NCBI GenBank assembly: GCA_036245525.1
Contig: BTPG01000001.1
Location: 183,526,663 to 183,590,662 of the forward strand
Length of the DNA stretch: 64,000 bases
Direction: 5' to 3'
Source of the DNA: Semisulcospira habei
Lineage: Eukaryota > Mollusca > Gastropoda > Semisulcospiridae
Shown: positions 10,551 to 21,512 of the stretch, piece by piece
Position numbering within the stretch: the stretch's first letter is position 1
How the letters are laid out: the number at the start of each line of letters is the position of its first letter
The notes under the pieces: generated by a model
Database searches by the model: none
Told to the model about the DNA's origin: nothing
The model's input: the letters and a program-made list of their open reading frames with translations, nothing else
Program-made: the position numbers and the translations under genes

Positions 10551-10870
10551 ACGGTTGATGTTTAATTTAACTCTTAAACGTTTGCTTCCCTTAGTTTCGA
10601 TGGAATTCCATCGATATGTCACAGTGGAAATTTCCACTATTCCTTGTGTCTGTCCAGGCCTTTATTTTTGTTTTAACTAAAGACTTTATTACCCTTATCT
10701 TTGTTAGAAATAACATTTCCAGGTGTTTGTTAGTTAAAAAATATATGATTTTAATACTGTAAAGTGAAAATAATTTTACGAGTCACGAGGTTCGTCCCAT
10801 CCGCTCAGCTGCCATTTTGCTCCACTTGCGTGCTATTTCCTGGTTACATTCTACGCGATTTCTCATCAAC

Positions 10871-11004
10871 ATGAGTGCAGAGGAGATTGAAACTTACTTG
10901 AATTAGTTGAATGTATCAACTTATGCTTCTTCTGATACATCTGATGATGGAAATGTTCCTGCGGCAAGGTACCAGCCTGAAAACCATCCTGTTTCTGGGA
11001 CCAG
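10871..11004 (+). pseudogene. piggyBac-like transposase, exon 1 remnant
   Basis: ATG at 10871 opens MSAEEIETYLN, hits a TAG at codon 12, then continues LNVSTYASSDTSDDGNVPAA in the same frame to a donor-like CCAG/GTATGC at 11004/11005. The acidic, serine-rich start is usual for piggyBac transposases. The frame joins exon 2 (phase 2) as GTS-ALSYGNIDHG. The in-frame stop marks it as dead. Confidence 0.55.
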
Positions 11005-11367
11005 GTATGCATTTCATTGATTCTATTTTTAGACATAGGAATTTCTTTTGTTCACCATGAAAAAAATTACCGCATAAATTGGAAACACCACTTCCGCAGT
11101 AAAATCATACTAAATATGATTATTTGACAATCTCTTTAGCGGTTTTAATAATCTTCAGCTGTATTTTAGCAGTATTTTGTTAATTTTTCCTCACTGAATC
11201 AGTAACTAGGGGGATTCATTCTTTGTTTACATCATGGCTGCCATCATCACTCGCTGATCGCTGCAGGCTCCTACACATCCTTTCTGGTGATAATGACTTT
11301 CATGCGATGCAGTAAATAAAAATGACAAACAAGCATTGCAGAATTCGTTTTGCATTGTCTGTTTTAG

Positions 11368-11631
11368 TGCCTTGAGCTATGGAAACATCGACCATGGCCC
11401 TACTGACTCCCTGCCGAATTTCCAGCCCAAGAATGTGTCTGGTGTGCAGCTACCTGACTGCCGCACAAGGGAGCACATCAACAAATACTTGACACCTGCA
11501 AAGTTTTTCAAACTGTTTTTTGTTTTGGACATCGTCATGCGCATATGTGAATGGACTAATGACTATGCCAGACAACATGGCCCAGAGAAATTAACTATAT
11601 ATCGTGGCTGGAAGGATGTGACTCCTGATGA
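11368..11631 (+). pseudogene. piggyBac-like transposase, exon 2 remnant (5' part, split by a LINE)
   Basis: After acceptor TTGCATTGTCTGTTTTAG (ends 11367) an open frame encodes REHINKYLTPAKFFKLFFVL and RICEWTNDYARQHG, then YRGWKDVTPDD. The pattern FFKLFF...E-TN-YA...W-DVT--EL is the N-terminal part of the piggyBac DDE domain (PGBD family). Coding is interrupted at 11632 by an RTE-like LINE and resumes at 12934. No catalytic aspartates are present in the surviving piece. Confidence 0.75.
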
Positions 11632-12933
11632 CTTACTTTACTTACTTGCGCCTGTCACCCCTGCCCGGGTATAGGCCGTCGACGAGAGACCTCCAGCAAC
11701 TCCTGTCCTGTGCTTCTCCTTCGATTCTACTCCAGGTGGTTCCCAGTCTCTTGATGTCTGCTTGGAGGTCTCGACGCCAGGAGTTTCTCGGCCTACCTCT
11801 TTTCCTCTTTCCCTGGGGGTTCCATGACAATGCCTGCCTAGTGATACTGGAAGCTGGCTTTCTCAGACTGTGACCGATCCATCCCCATCCTCTTCGCCCA
11901 ACCTCATTCTCTGCCGCCATCTGCTCTGCTCTCTCCCAGAGTCCGACGTTGCTGATCTTCCCCGGCCAATGGATTTTCAAAATTCTTCTAAGGCAACTGT
12001 TCATGAAGGTCTGTACTCTGTTGACTGTGGTTTCCGTCAATCTCCAAGTCTCTGCTCCATATAGGAAAACTGCTTTTACATTGGAGTTGAAAATCCGGAC
12101 TTTGGTGTGTTGTGACAGCTCTCTGGAACTTTTTTTCAACTGGAGAAAGGCTGCTCTGGCTTTACCGATTCGTGCTCTGACATCTGCATCAGTGCCACCT
12201 TTTTTGTCTATGATGCTCCCGAGATAGGTGAAGGACTCCACCTCCTCCAACGGGGTGCCAGCAAGCAAGACTGGTTCTTCCCTGGTTGCGTTCAGCCTCA
12301 TTGTCTTTGTTTTCTGTTTGTGAATGGTGAGGCCCACTTGGGACGAGATGTCAGCAAGCCTCGTGGTCTTGTCCTGCATTTGTTGATGAGTGTGGGACAG
12401 TAATGCCAAGTCGTCTGCAAAATCGAGGTCGTCAAGCTGTGTCCACAGTGTCCACTGTATTCCACTTCGTCTGTGCTCTGTGGTCATCTTCATGACCCAG
12501 TCTATGGCCAGTAGGAAGAGGAACGGAGACAGCAGACACCCCTGCCTGACACCGGTTTTGACCTGGAGCTCCCTGGTGAACTGCCCTTCGTGGATCACGC
12601 GACATGTCATGCCATCGTAGCTGCTCTTGATCAGGCGGACGAGCTTTGTGGGTACACCGTAGTGTCGTAGGAGTTTCCACAGAGTCTCTCGGTCCACACT
12701 GTCAAATGCTTTCTCATAATCCACAAAGTTCACATACAGCGGGGAGCTCCACTCCAGAGACTGTTCCACGATGATGCGGAGAGTGGCGATCTGGTCTGTA
12801 CATGATCGGTTCTTCCTGAATCCTGCTTGCTGGTCTCTCAGCTGGGGGTCAACGGAGCTCTTCATTCTCTCCAGGATGATCCTGTTGAAGACCTTTCCTG
12901 GTACTGACAGCAAGGTGATTCCTCTGTAGTTGG
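11632..12933 (-). mobile_element. RTE-like LINE copy 1, 5'-truncated, with 11-bp target-site duplication
   Basis: Flanked by ACTCCTGATGA at 11621-11631 and 12934-12944. The minus strand encodes, from 12935 down, reverse-transcriptase fingers (NYRGITLLSVPGKVFNRI), palm (NFVDYEKAFDSVD, TGVRQGCLLSPFL, DDLDFADDLALL) and the C-terminal GWIGHSLRKP / NPQGKRKRGRPRNSWRRDL tail. The frame is open for over 400 codons and then enters the 3' region, ending in (TAAG)n-type sequence at 11632. The endonuclease is missing by 5' truncation. A one-codon gap (KKSSRE versus KKVWSSRE in copies 3 and 4) is visible. Confidence 0.9.
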
Positions 12934-12987
12934 ACTCCTGATGAACTCTACCAATACTTTGCACTCTTGTTTGTTTCCTCAAAACAC
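12934..12987 (+). pseudogene. piggyBac-like transposase, continuation after LINE insertion
   Basis: From the duplicated target onward the frame reads DELYQYFALLFVSSKH, the expected continuation of the piggyBac fragment (TPDELYQYFALLF). It is cut off at about 12988, where the GC-rich repeat starts. Confidence 0.6.
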
Positions 12988-14079
12988 ATTACCGATGATA
13001 TTACTGTTAGGAATATTGTCTAAGCTAGACTAATTTTAGCCAAAATTTGTTGTGTACATAGTAGGGGAGGTAACAAGGGGCGCTATAGCCTAGGTCGTGA
13101 CCCGAGTAGCCTCCCCTCCATCCCATCCGGGCACGCACCCACCGGATGCTCACCAGTCTGTTTCTTCGCTAGACAGTGCAAGGTTGTGTACATGGATTGC
13201 CCCTTCATAGGGAAAAAACTAGTGTTGGTGTTTGCGACTTTCTTGGACACTTGGAAGTGCTAGCGGCTGTGTGCCTTGTGCTAGATGCTTGGACGCTTTA
13301 GCTGTGGTTTTCTAGCCGGTTCTAGCGATTCTTAGGCCTGGAACGAGCCTTGTAGTGACTGGTGAACTGTGCTCACGTACCGTGGCGGCTGTGTATGGTG
13401 TGACCGGTCGTCATGTGTCCTGAACTTTCAGCTTCGGTGCTGTTACTGTTAGCCTTGTGCCCCCCGCTCCATGCCTGGGGCTAGCCTAGGACACTTTGCC
13501 TGCGGAATATCTTGTCGGTTCGTGTTGTTCTCCACTGGACGAGCCTGTGGCGTCGTTGTGACTGCTCCGACCTCTCCTACAGCCATGGACCACGGACTTG
13601 GCCTAGCCGGCGGCGGACTGGGTGCTCCTATGGCGGTTCTTGCTGGCCTTCGCCAAGGTGATGGTGTTGGTCTTCACACTTGGTTGGTTTGTCGATGTCA
13701 CCATAATGTCAAGGTAAAACCTCGAATCTTGCTCTTGGCCGGTGCTCGGGGGAAGGGGAAGAGCGCTGGGCGTTGGCTTGCGCCGTACTCTTGGCTTCGT
13801 TTCGTTTCGTAGGCGCGGATATTGGTTGCGGACCCGCGGGGGTCACGCTCGCTCGCCTTTCATTGTGCACTTTGTGTTGCAGTATGCAAGTCCGAACCTG
13901 CATGTAATGTGGGCCGTTTCAGTGGCCGAGTGATGAGCATGCTGTCTGCCTACCCTGCTCCGGCTGTGCTTCTACGCACCCATGCGCGGTCTGCGCCCCC
14001 TGGCGGGAGGTGCTATGGTCCCAGCTATGGAGCTTCTTCCGGTGTGAATGGCCAACTCCTGTACGAGAACGGTGGCTGC

Positions 14080-14660
14080 TACAGACCCGACGAGTGATAG
14101 TTCACCAGTTGTGGAGGCGCTAGGGGCAAAGGATAGACGTGAGCGGCCGACGCCAGCCCCAGTAACAACTCCAGCATCGGTGGCTGCCACAGACCAGACG
14201 AGTGGTATGTCACCGGTTGTGGAGCCTTGAGCAGCGCGGGTTCCGATGCCCGAGAACGAACTCCAGCATCGGTGACGGCCACAGACCCGACGAGTGGTTC
14301 GGCACCGGTAGTGGAGCCTCGAGCGACGCTGGATGGACTGAAACGTGATTGGCCTCTACCGTCCCGAGAACACACTCCAGCATCGTTGACTGCCACAGGC
14401 CCGACGAGTGGTAGGTCATCGGTTGTGGAGCCTCGAGCGAGGGACCGTCTGACACATATACAGCCGACGTCAGCCCAAGAACAAACTCCAGCATCGGTGG
14501 TTGCTACAGACCCGATGAGTGGTACGCCATCGGTTGTGGAGCCTAGAGCGGCACGGGAGAGACTGATGCGTGTTCGGCTGCCTTCAGCCCGGCGCCAGAC
14601 AGCAGCCCGGGCACGAACTCCAGCACCGGTGGATACCGCAGACACAGCGAGTGGTGTCTC
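14080..14660. repeat. Imperfect coding-like tandem repeat, about 88-129 bp spacing, six units
   Basis: ACAGACCCGACGAGTGG or close variants occur at about 14083, 14192, 14279, 14392, 14506 and 14634, each preceded by AACTCCAGCATCGGT and followed by CACCGGTTGTGGAGCCT. On the plus strand the units read TPASVTATDPTSG..PVVEP; the minus strand is also open (STTD..PLVGSVAVTDAGV). Unit lengths that preserve one frame over several units suggest origin as a repetitive protein segment, though the coding strand is undetermined. Confidence 0.7.
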
Positions 14661-15409
14661 ACCGGTTGTGCAGCCTCATAAGGAATGCTATAGGCCAGCC
14701 TCTGCCTCCTATGCCACGATACGAGACCAGCCTAAAGTTTTGGCGCCGCGATCCAAGGTCAGTGACCGGGGAAAGTGTACGGATTGGCATTCGGGTCGAA
14801 CGCGCGACCACTCGCCGGAAAGAAATTGGCACGGGACAGGGCCACGACAACTTTGCTTGCCCCGTCTACCCTCCAGGGAGGATGAGCGTTCCACGGTTGG
14901 TAGAGCCGAGTGGACCTACGTAGCTCGGTGACGCTCGCGCTCAGGGGACAGGGCGACTCGCCGACGGACGGTTTCTCGCCACTCGATTTCCCAACGACCT
15001 TCTCGAGCGACCTCAAGGTATGAACCAGACGCTGTTCATCCTGCCACGGGACTTCTTTCTCGGACGTCGTCGCCGCCGCGCTCTGCTTGGCGTTCCCAGT
15101 CCCGATGTTCGGGACGTTCGACGTCCCTGCTTCGACACCCAACTAGGCTTCTCTCCCGCAACAGGCGTTCCCGTTCCTCCCGCTCCCAGCGTGACTGCCA
15201 TTCGGTACAACGCAGTGTGTTATCGTTGTGGAAGTCGTCGCTTGACTCTGCAGCGGTGTTTTCTTCACGGCACCGCTCCCAAGGTAGGGCTTCTCCTACG
15301 GCTAGATCCGCTAGGCGGGATTCTAGCGAGTCCACTTCTCCCCGACATGGAAGAGAATGGCTTCCCCGCCCGTGTAGAGGAGGACGCCCTCAGCTTGGCC
15401 CAGGAGGAT

Positions 15410-15481
15410 TCAGCTTCTATCCCAAAACTCATCATCACTAAATTCGTCGCTGTCACGGTCACTTTCTTCTCTCTCCGCCAT
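15410..15481 (-). pseudogene. N-terminal remnant of an acidic protein in the GC-rich element
   Basis: ATG at 15481 (context AAAAATGGCGG) reads MAEREESDRDSDEFSDDEFW and stops at codon 24. An acidic Ser/Asp-rich start is typical of piggyBac transposases but also of retroelement gag proteins. It lies about 40 bp downstream of a TATATAAA on the same strand. Downstream, other frames stay open with Arg/Glu-rich text. Too short to assign. Confidence 0.35.
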
Positions 15482-15517
15482 TTTTGCAAGCACAACCAAA
15501 GTTCTGGAAGGAATTTG

Positions 15518-15526
15518 TTTTATATA
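15518..15526 (-). promoter_or_regulatory. TATA-like box of the GC-rich element
   Basis: TTTATATAAA on the minus strand, roughly 40 bp before the ATG at 15481, in otherwise GC-rich sequence. Plausible transposon promoter; position is the only support. Confidence 0.35.
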
Positions 15527-15789
15527 AACTCCGCATCCTGTTTCTCAGGCCCTGAGCCAGAAATAACAAACACTACGCGCCTGGCGGTACCACTCTAGCG
15601 CTGTCAAGGTCGCCGCTAATTAGGTAGCCACTCTCAGCGCAAACCGCTTTAGCGGGCAGCCGTACGCGGGGGAGTAGAAGCTGCGGTCCCGCTATACCGG
15701 GAGGCCATAAGCAGAGGAGGCGTGTCTCCATCCCCGCTATAGCGGGCGGCAGTAATGAAAAGGTTAAACCCCCCACCCCCCTCCCCCAC

Positions 15790-16455
15790 CTGATTGGCAT
15801 GGCAATGGCACACACAAACGGCAGAACAGCGCACACAAACACAGACGGCAGACACACGGCGCTTCCTGCCAGTTACACGTTCTGTGGGCTGCTGTAGCCA
15901 CATCCATTTTGAAGAATAAGGTGGAATGGCCCATGCCCACAAAGCCTCTTTTGTATGAGCTTGCATGCATATCCACCTTTTCCACAATATGTTTGCAAAT
16001 ATCATACAAAAATAAATGAAGGAGAACATCGCGCCAGCTCATACAGATGTAAAACACTGTGTATCAATTAGGATTTGCGTCAGTTAGGAGCATTGTATAA
16101 AACACTGATGCGTTTTGATGCTTTTACGTTGCCATCACTGTTTGATTCTTCCGATGAAATCAAGGAGTCTTACTTCTGACATTTTTTCCCGCATTGAACT
16201 TTTATTTTCAAAAAAGTTGAAGAGGTACAAAGCTGGCTAACGATTTCATCCAATGTCTTTCTACAAACTGGCCATGTCCAAAATTTCAAGTGCATATAAT
16301 CAAATTGTGGACTCTAATCTTGGTCAGCCGACTTTCTATAAACGGTCGTTTATGTCTTCAATGAGACATCCAATTACAATATGCTCAGAGGCTCTCTTAT
16401 CCACCAACTTAATACAGTATTTTCTAAGTTTCAAGTTTGTGCGTACAGTAATATA
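15790..16455. repeat. Copy of the AAGTCCCTTCT-element interior
   Basis: GTTGAAGAGGTACAAAGCTG, TATAAACGGTCGTTTATGTC and ATTACAATATGCTCAGAG match the interior of the element at 4830-6001. Neither terminal repeat is present, and the block is cut on the right by a LINE fragment at about 16456. Confidence 0.6.
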
Positions 16456-16900
16456 GGAGGATGGAGGATCATCGCCTACCCAAGATCACCCTGTTCAGCG
16501 AGCTCGCCACTGGACACAGAGACAGAGGGGCACCAAAGAAGAGATACAAAGACTGTCTCAAAAAGTCGCTTAGTGCCAAATCGACCACCGTCAGTGGTCT
16601 TCACTCGCTGCGGACCGTGACACCTGGTGCTCCACCATTTACAAGGCAGCTGTCTCCTTTGAGGACTCGCGCAGAGCTAGCCTTAAAGACAAGCGGCTCA
16701 GGAGAAAAAAACAGAGATGCCGCAACTCGGAACCCTGGCCAGACCTCCCTCTGCAGCCACTGCTGGTCGAACCTGCCTGTCCCGGATTGGCCTCCGCAGT
16801 CACGAGCATGCCTGCAGATGTCGTGGGCAACCCCCATAGACTTTTCCTATAGTATCTTCGTTCGCGAAGTCAAGTCAAGAGGAACCTACAGATGATAGCA
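16456..16900 (+). mobile_element. LINE C-terminal fragment (RLPK..KKRYKDCLKKSL type)
   Basis: Plus-strand open frame reads MEDHRLPKITLFSELATGHR then APKKRYKDCLKKSL, followed in another frame by FEDSRRASLKDKRLRRKKQR. This basic C-terminal text is characteristic of an RTE/L2-type LINE reverse-transcriptase tail. Frame changes and the lack of any RT core mark it as a 3' scrap. Confidence 0.6.
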
Positions 16901-16932
16901 AATGTCTGGAACATACAGATGATTTTCTATTG

Positions 16933-17926
16933 TTTATGGCTGACATGGGAAGCAAAAGTGAGTCTATGTTCTGGGCCAGTGGTCGTCTGTCCGGCAGCTG
17001 CGGTAAACTTTTACATAGGCATTTTCTCAGAGACTGTAAAAGCCAGTTTTTAAACTTGGCCCAAGGATACTTTGTGACAAGACCTTTCTAAACATATAAT
17101 TTTCATTGACCTGTCAAGGTCATAGGAGCATTAGGAAATAGGTCAAAAATAGCCATATTTTGACCCCCAACCCCTCCCCCGACCCCTCCCCCCCCCCAAA
17201 AAAAAAATAAATAAATAAATAAAATACTTCAAACCCAAACTTGGTTCTAAGATACACGATGATAAGACCTAATTCATGTGCATACTAATTTGGATGACCC
17301 CTCGGAATGGTCAAGGGTCATGAGAGATCAGGAAATAGGTCAGAAATAGCCGTATTTTGACAAAAGATTTTTTTTCTCAAATGGTATTCATAACTTCTGA
17401 CCAAAACTTGATACATCGATACCTGATGATAAGACCTTCCTATGCATACTAATTTGGATGACCCCACAGAAAGGTCAAGGGTCACAAGAGATCAGGAAAT
17501 AGGTCACAAGTAGCTACTTCTTGACAAAAATATTTGTTCCGTCAATACCATTTACAAATTCAAATCCAAACTTCACCCAGAGATACCTTATGGTAAGACC
17601 TTTTTTGCATGCTAATTTGGATGACCTCTTGGAAAGGTTAAGGGTCACAAGCAAATGATGCAGAATTTTTTTTATTTTATTTTTTAGCACTTTTGCAAAA
17701 CTTCTCAACCACATTTGACAGAGAGGTACCTGATAAGACCTTTTTATGCATACTATTTGGTTCACTACGTGCTAAGGTCAAAGGTCATGTGAGATTGACA
17801 AAAGTGTGGAAAATGCATGACAAAAGTGAGAAAAATGCATAAATGCAGGTACAAAAGCCAACCATTTACTTATGTTAGAACTGGATCATTCATTCATGTG
17901 AGCCATAAAGACTTTGCCATTGTTCT
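16933..17926. repeat. Dispersed GCTGACATG/GTGAGCC repeat, most complete copy
   Basis: Begins GGCTGACATGGGAAGCAAAAGTGAG and ends CATGTGAGCCATAAAGACTTTGCC, so CTCACATG-type motifs face outward at both ends. At least four internal units repeat at about 165-185 bp, with anchors GGAAATAGGTC near 17134, 17331, 17500 and GGTTAAGGGTCACAAG near 17635. A C(n)A(n) tract lies at 17191-17212. No coding capacity; SINE copy 1 sits immediately after it. Confidence 0.7.
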
Positions 17927-17938
17927 TTTATTTGTTTT

Positions 17939-18304
17939 TTCCCCCACCCGGGTCTGCCCTGGGGGACTTGGGTGGGGTTAACTACTTTTTAGTTCCCAGG
18001 GTCACCCTGGTCAGCCCCACAGGGTGGGTTTTCCTCTCTATTCTGGGGTATGTGTTTCTGTCTACCCTTTGGTCCTTTCACCTTTATTTTCCTTTTTTAA
18101 ACTCTCCCTACTGTCTGCGCTGTCTGTAGCTCTTGATATTGGATGTGTGTTGCTAAATGGTCTTAGCATATTAGACTGGCTGGCGACATACATTCAATAT
18201 TCTTTGGGGGGAAGGGGGGGGGGGGGGGGGTTTCACAAGCAGTGCAGACACGTCCTGAGAAAGTCTTGCTGCTGTCGGGACGTTAATCAATGTACAACCA
18301 ACCA
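17939..18304 (+). mobile_element. SINE-like retroposon, copy 1
   Basis: Starts CCCACCCGGGTCTGCC and ends GTCGGGACGTTAATCAATGTACAACCAAC. Flanked by a 12-bp direct repeat TTTATTTGTTTT (17927-17938 and 18305-18316). About 366 bp, no open frame. A G-homopolymer is expanded at 18209-18232 where the other copies have T runs. Copies 2 and 3 are at 37494 and 45124. Confidence 0.85.
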
Positions 18305-18487
18305 TTTATTTGTTTTAAAACAGACAATAGAGTTTTCTTGATGTGGCGGAAATATGCGTATGTGAGTGCTCAGGATGTTTAAAAGTATGGAATAAAATAT
18401 ATAAGCACACATCAGTACAAAAGTTTTAACATCTTAATGAATATCATCCTAATCAAGATCCAATATAATCACCACTGTATAGGATGG

Positions 18488-19003
18488 ATCAGAAAAGCAG
18501 TGGCATTTTTGAAGAATGGCAAAGCAGCAGGGCCAGATGGCATCCCAGCGGAGTCTCTGAAAGCAGACCTAGAGACAACAGTTGAGATGCTGTACCCACT
18601 GTTTGGAAAGATCTGGGAAGAGGAGGTGATGCCAGCTGACTGGAAGGAGGGGTACCTAATCAAGCTTCCCAAGAAAGGCGACCTCAGCAAGTGTTCCAAC
18701 TACAGAGGAATCACCTTGCTGTCTGTACCAGGAAAGGTCTTCAACAGGATCATCCTAGAGAGAATGAAGAGCTCCGTTGACCCCCAGCTGAGAGACCAGC
18801 AAGCAGGATTCAGGAAGAACCGATCATGTACAGACCAGATCGCCACTCTCCGCATCATCGTGGAACAGTCTCTGGAGTGGAGCTCCCCGCTGTACGTCAA
18901 CTTTGTGGATTATGAGAAAGTATTTGACAGCGTGGACCGAGAGACTCTGTGGAAACTCCTACGACACTACGGTGTACCCACAAAGCTCGTCCGCCTGATC
19001 AAT
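18488..19003 (+). mobile_element. RTE-like LINE fragment in plus orientation (copy 5)
   Basis: Open frame from KAVAFLKNGKAAGPDGIP through LPKKGDLSKCSNYRGITLL and FVDYEKVFDSVD (Val for the usual Ala) to GVPTKLVRLIN, then leaves the element at ATCAATACAGG. Truncated at both ends and lacking motifs B and C of the polymerase. It is the only copy of this family on the plus strand. Short GATC microhomology at both junctions suggests rearrangement rather than simple retroposition. Confidence 0.85.
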
Positions 19004-19499
19004 ACAGGTTATGTCTAAATTCTAATTGTTCATACACCAAATTTAATGACTGTTCACATTCAGTGTGATATTCCAACGCCCTATTACAACAAATTTGTTG
19101 AGACAAAATGTCAGTTGGTGATATAGCAAACAACAAAGATATTTTACATAGCAATAGCAAAATCACAAATCGCTGTCTTGCCTCATCTAGTTGCTTGGAG
19201 GACAACAGAGACATGTTTACCTGGTGCTCTTTTTGTCACAATACATGTGAAAAGCCACTCATTACAGAACTTGTACTTCAGCCCATTGTGAGTAACTGGG
19301 AAACTTTCCAGTGTACAAAGGAGAAGAGCAAAAAAGTCTGTTATTTTAAGACAGACATTTGTCCCGCATTATTTTGAGTCACACTGAGAACATTTATAAA
19401 GGAAATATTGCGAACTATTAAATCTCCCTTGCCTGTAGCAGGTTTCTTTAAATTAACATCATGGCCCAATAGTTGGGCAAGCTTTTATAACATGTAATA
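19004..19499. other. No gene seen
   Basis: Intronic sequence between a LINE fragment and a mariner/pogo-type end; nothing recognised. Confidence 0.4.
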
Positions 19500-19680
19500 T
19501 ACAGTAAACTCCGGATATAACAAATCACCAGGAGACCCCATGTGTCTTGTTGTTATATCTGAAATTTGTTATAAGCGAGTAAATTACATTGAAAGGGAGC
19601 CGTCAGGACCTGTGAAAAAGTGTTGTTTTATCGGACTTTTGTTATATCCGACCTGTTATAAGCAAAGTAGACTATTATGT
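19500..19680. mobile_element. pogo/mariner-type MITE fragment
   Basis: TA followed by CAGTAAACTCCGGATATAAC at 19502, the Tc1/mariner-pogo style of terminal repeat. Internally TTGTTATATCTGAAATTTG and GTTATATCCGACCTGTTATA echo it in inverted form. The same end, inverted, occurs at about 57916-57932 next to the (TA)n tract. Confidence 0.55.
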
Positions 19681-20512
19681 TATAGGTTAGTGTGTTTACT
19701 TTATTTCTTCATTTGTATTTTTTATTCCCTTTGTAGTATCATCTAAGTGTGAAGAGGCATTTAAATACAATTCTGATATAACTGATCATAATTAGAGCTG
19801 CATACTTGTATAAAAATCCGTACTGGTATTTTAACGTTATTTGTATGTCATACAGGTATTTCTTTCAGTATACTGGCAACCACATTTGCACTGTTTCGCA
19901 CCGTTCAGCCACACACATGAGTGCTGACAGTCAAACAGACTACTCTCTCTCTCTCTCTCCTCTCTCTTTCTAAAATGCACGTTTCTAATACAAATGAGTC
20001 AATGGGTAAAGTAGTCTGCTACAACAAAGCATTGATGAGATTTTACTTTGGTGTATTTAAACTATATATTAAACAAGATGAGGATTCATCCCAAAGTCTA
20101 CCATATTGTTTGGAGCTCAGATGCGTTTTTCTTTTTGGAACATTCAGAGTTGTTCATATTTTTAAGCTTACCCTTCTGATCCACTTCCTTCCTCTCAAAG
20201 CCAATCTCTGATCAACACAAATAAAGACGGACACATGACGCTTTCCACCATTAGTACACTCTGTGGGTTCATGTAGCAAGAGGAATTCTGAAGAATAATA
20301 GCACGAGCAGCAAAATAACGTCACTATAAGCTTGACGTCATGGCATCACTAGTCTCACGATGCTGTGTACACAGTGATGCATTTGATGTTTCATGTCACT
20401 CATCTGAAAGGCACGCAGCCTCTTCCAGGGCTGACTGTTTTATTCCACACAGCCTCTGCCAGAGCTGACTGATAGTAGTATATGTGAATCCAGAACTTAC
20501 AAACATGAATTA
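19681..20512. other. Intron; weak repeat similarity 20190-20400
   Basis: No gene. 20190-20400 shares spaced text (GACGCTTTCCACC, CTCTGTGGGTTCATGTAG, GATGCATTTGATG) with the repeat at 15.8-16.2 kb. Confidence 0.4.
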
Positions 20513-20722
20513 GTTGCTTCAGACATTCGTGTTTTCTGTATCCCTAGACGTAATAAGGTCACTCAGGGTCATCGTGCATTTTCGTATTTTGGTCCCATTA
20601 CATGGAACACTCTCCCAGCTGATGTGCATCACTCATCATCTCTTTCCATTTTCAAATCCAAGCTTAAAACTCACCTTTTCTCTGTTGCATATACGTAAAG
20701 ACCATTTTGTCTGCCGGCTTAT

Positions 20723-20767
<45 letters not shown>

Positions 20768-20884
20768 TGTGTGTGAGAGAGTTTTCTCCTCCTTGTAAAT
20801 CAATGTATTTTTGTTGTTGTATGTGCTTGTTTTTGTATTTTGCTTTGTGTTCCATTACTGTGATTGAAAAGCGCCTAGAGCATC
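20513..20884 (+). mobile_element. CR1/L2-like LINE 3' end (different family)
   Basis: Open text YFGPITWNTLPAD, then SLSIFKSKLKTHLFSVAYT and TAA at 20696. This is the standard C-terminus of CR1/L2-class reverse transcriptases (FGP..WN.LP....S...FK..LKTHLF). A (GT)n tract at 20728-20775 follows in the 3' UTR, then AAAAGCGCCTAGAGCATCTTGG at 20869. RTE copy 2 is inserted right after it. Confidence 0.75.
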
Positions 20885-21512
20885 TTGGTGATTACTTACT
20901 TACGCCTGTCACCCCTCCCAGGGTATAGGCCGTCGACGAGAGACCTCCAGCGACTCCTGTCTTGTGCTTCTCCTTCGATTTTACTCCAGGTGGTTCCCAG
21001 TCTCTTGATGTCTGCTTGGAGCTCTCGACGCCAGGTATTTCTCGGCCTTCCTCTGTTCCTCTTTCCCTGGGGGTTCCATGACAGTGCCTGCCTAGTGATA
21101 CTGGATCGCCTTTCTTGGGAAGCTTGATTAGGGACCCCTCATTCCAGTCAGCCGGCATCACCTCCTCTTCCCAGATCTTTCCAAACAGTGGGTACAGCAT
21201 CTCTACTGTTGTTTCTAGGTCTGCTTTCAGAGCCTTCACTGGGATGCCATCTGGCCCTGCTGCTTTGCCGTTCTTCCAAAATGCCACTGCTCTTCTGATC
21301 TCTTCCCGGCTGGGTCTGTCGCAGCTGATGGGTAGGTCAGTCTCTGCTGGCTGGATGTCTGGGGGGTCGGGTGGGGTGGGTCTGTTTAGTAACTCTTTAA
21401 AATACTCGGCCCATCTGTCGAGTTGGTCTGCTCTGTCCGCAATAGGCTTGCCCACTTTGTCTTTTACTGGTCTTTCTGTATGGCCATACTTGCCCGACAA
21501 TCTTCTGGTAAT

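Larger units (their letters stand above)
12988..15767 (-). mobile_element. GC-rich unclassified element, probably a decayed transposon (possibly composite)
   Basis: Markedly GC-richer than its surroundings. The left end (12988-13170) is the inverted match of 1-205. The right end at 15764 is TTAA. Reading inward on the minus strand it starts TTAACCTTTTCATTACTGCC and contains CCCGCTATAGCGGG palindromes (15664-15760) like those just inside the TTAA element at 60725-61837. On the minus strand a TATATAAA (15518-15526) precedes an ATG at 15481. Both strands stay open for long stretches because of composition and tandem repeats. Whether 12988-15767 is one element or two abutting ones is unclear. Confidence 0.45.

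Noticed and set aside
11628..12620. Several plus-strand frames of 60-95 codons across the RTE-like LINE
   Set aside because: Shadows of the minus-strand reverse transcriptase. The same frames recur over copies 2, 3 and 4, as expected of shadows.
14080..14660. CRISPR-like regular repeats
   Set aside because: Units are 88-129 bp, imperfect, coding-like and GC-rich, in an animal genome. They are tandem repeats in a transposon-like element.
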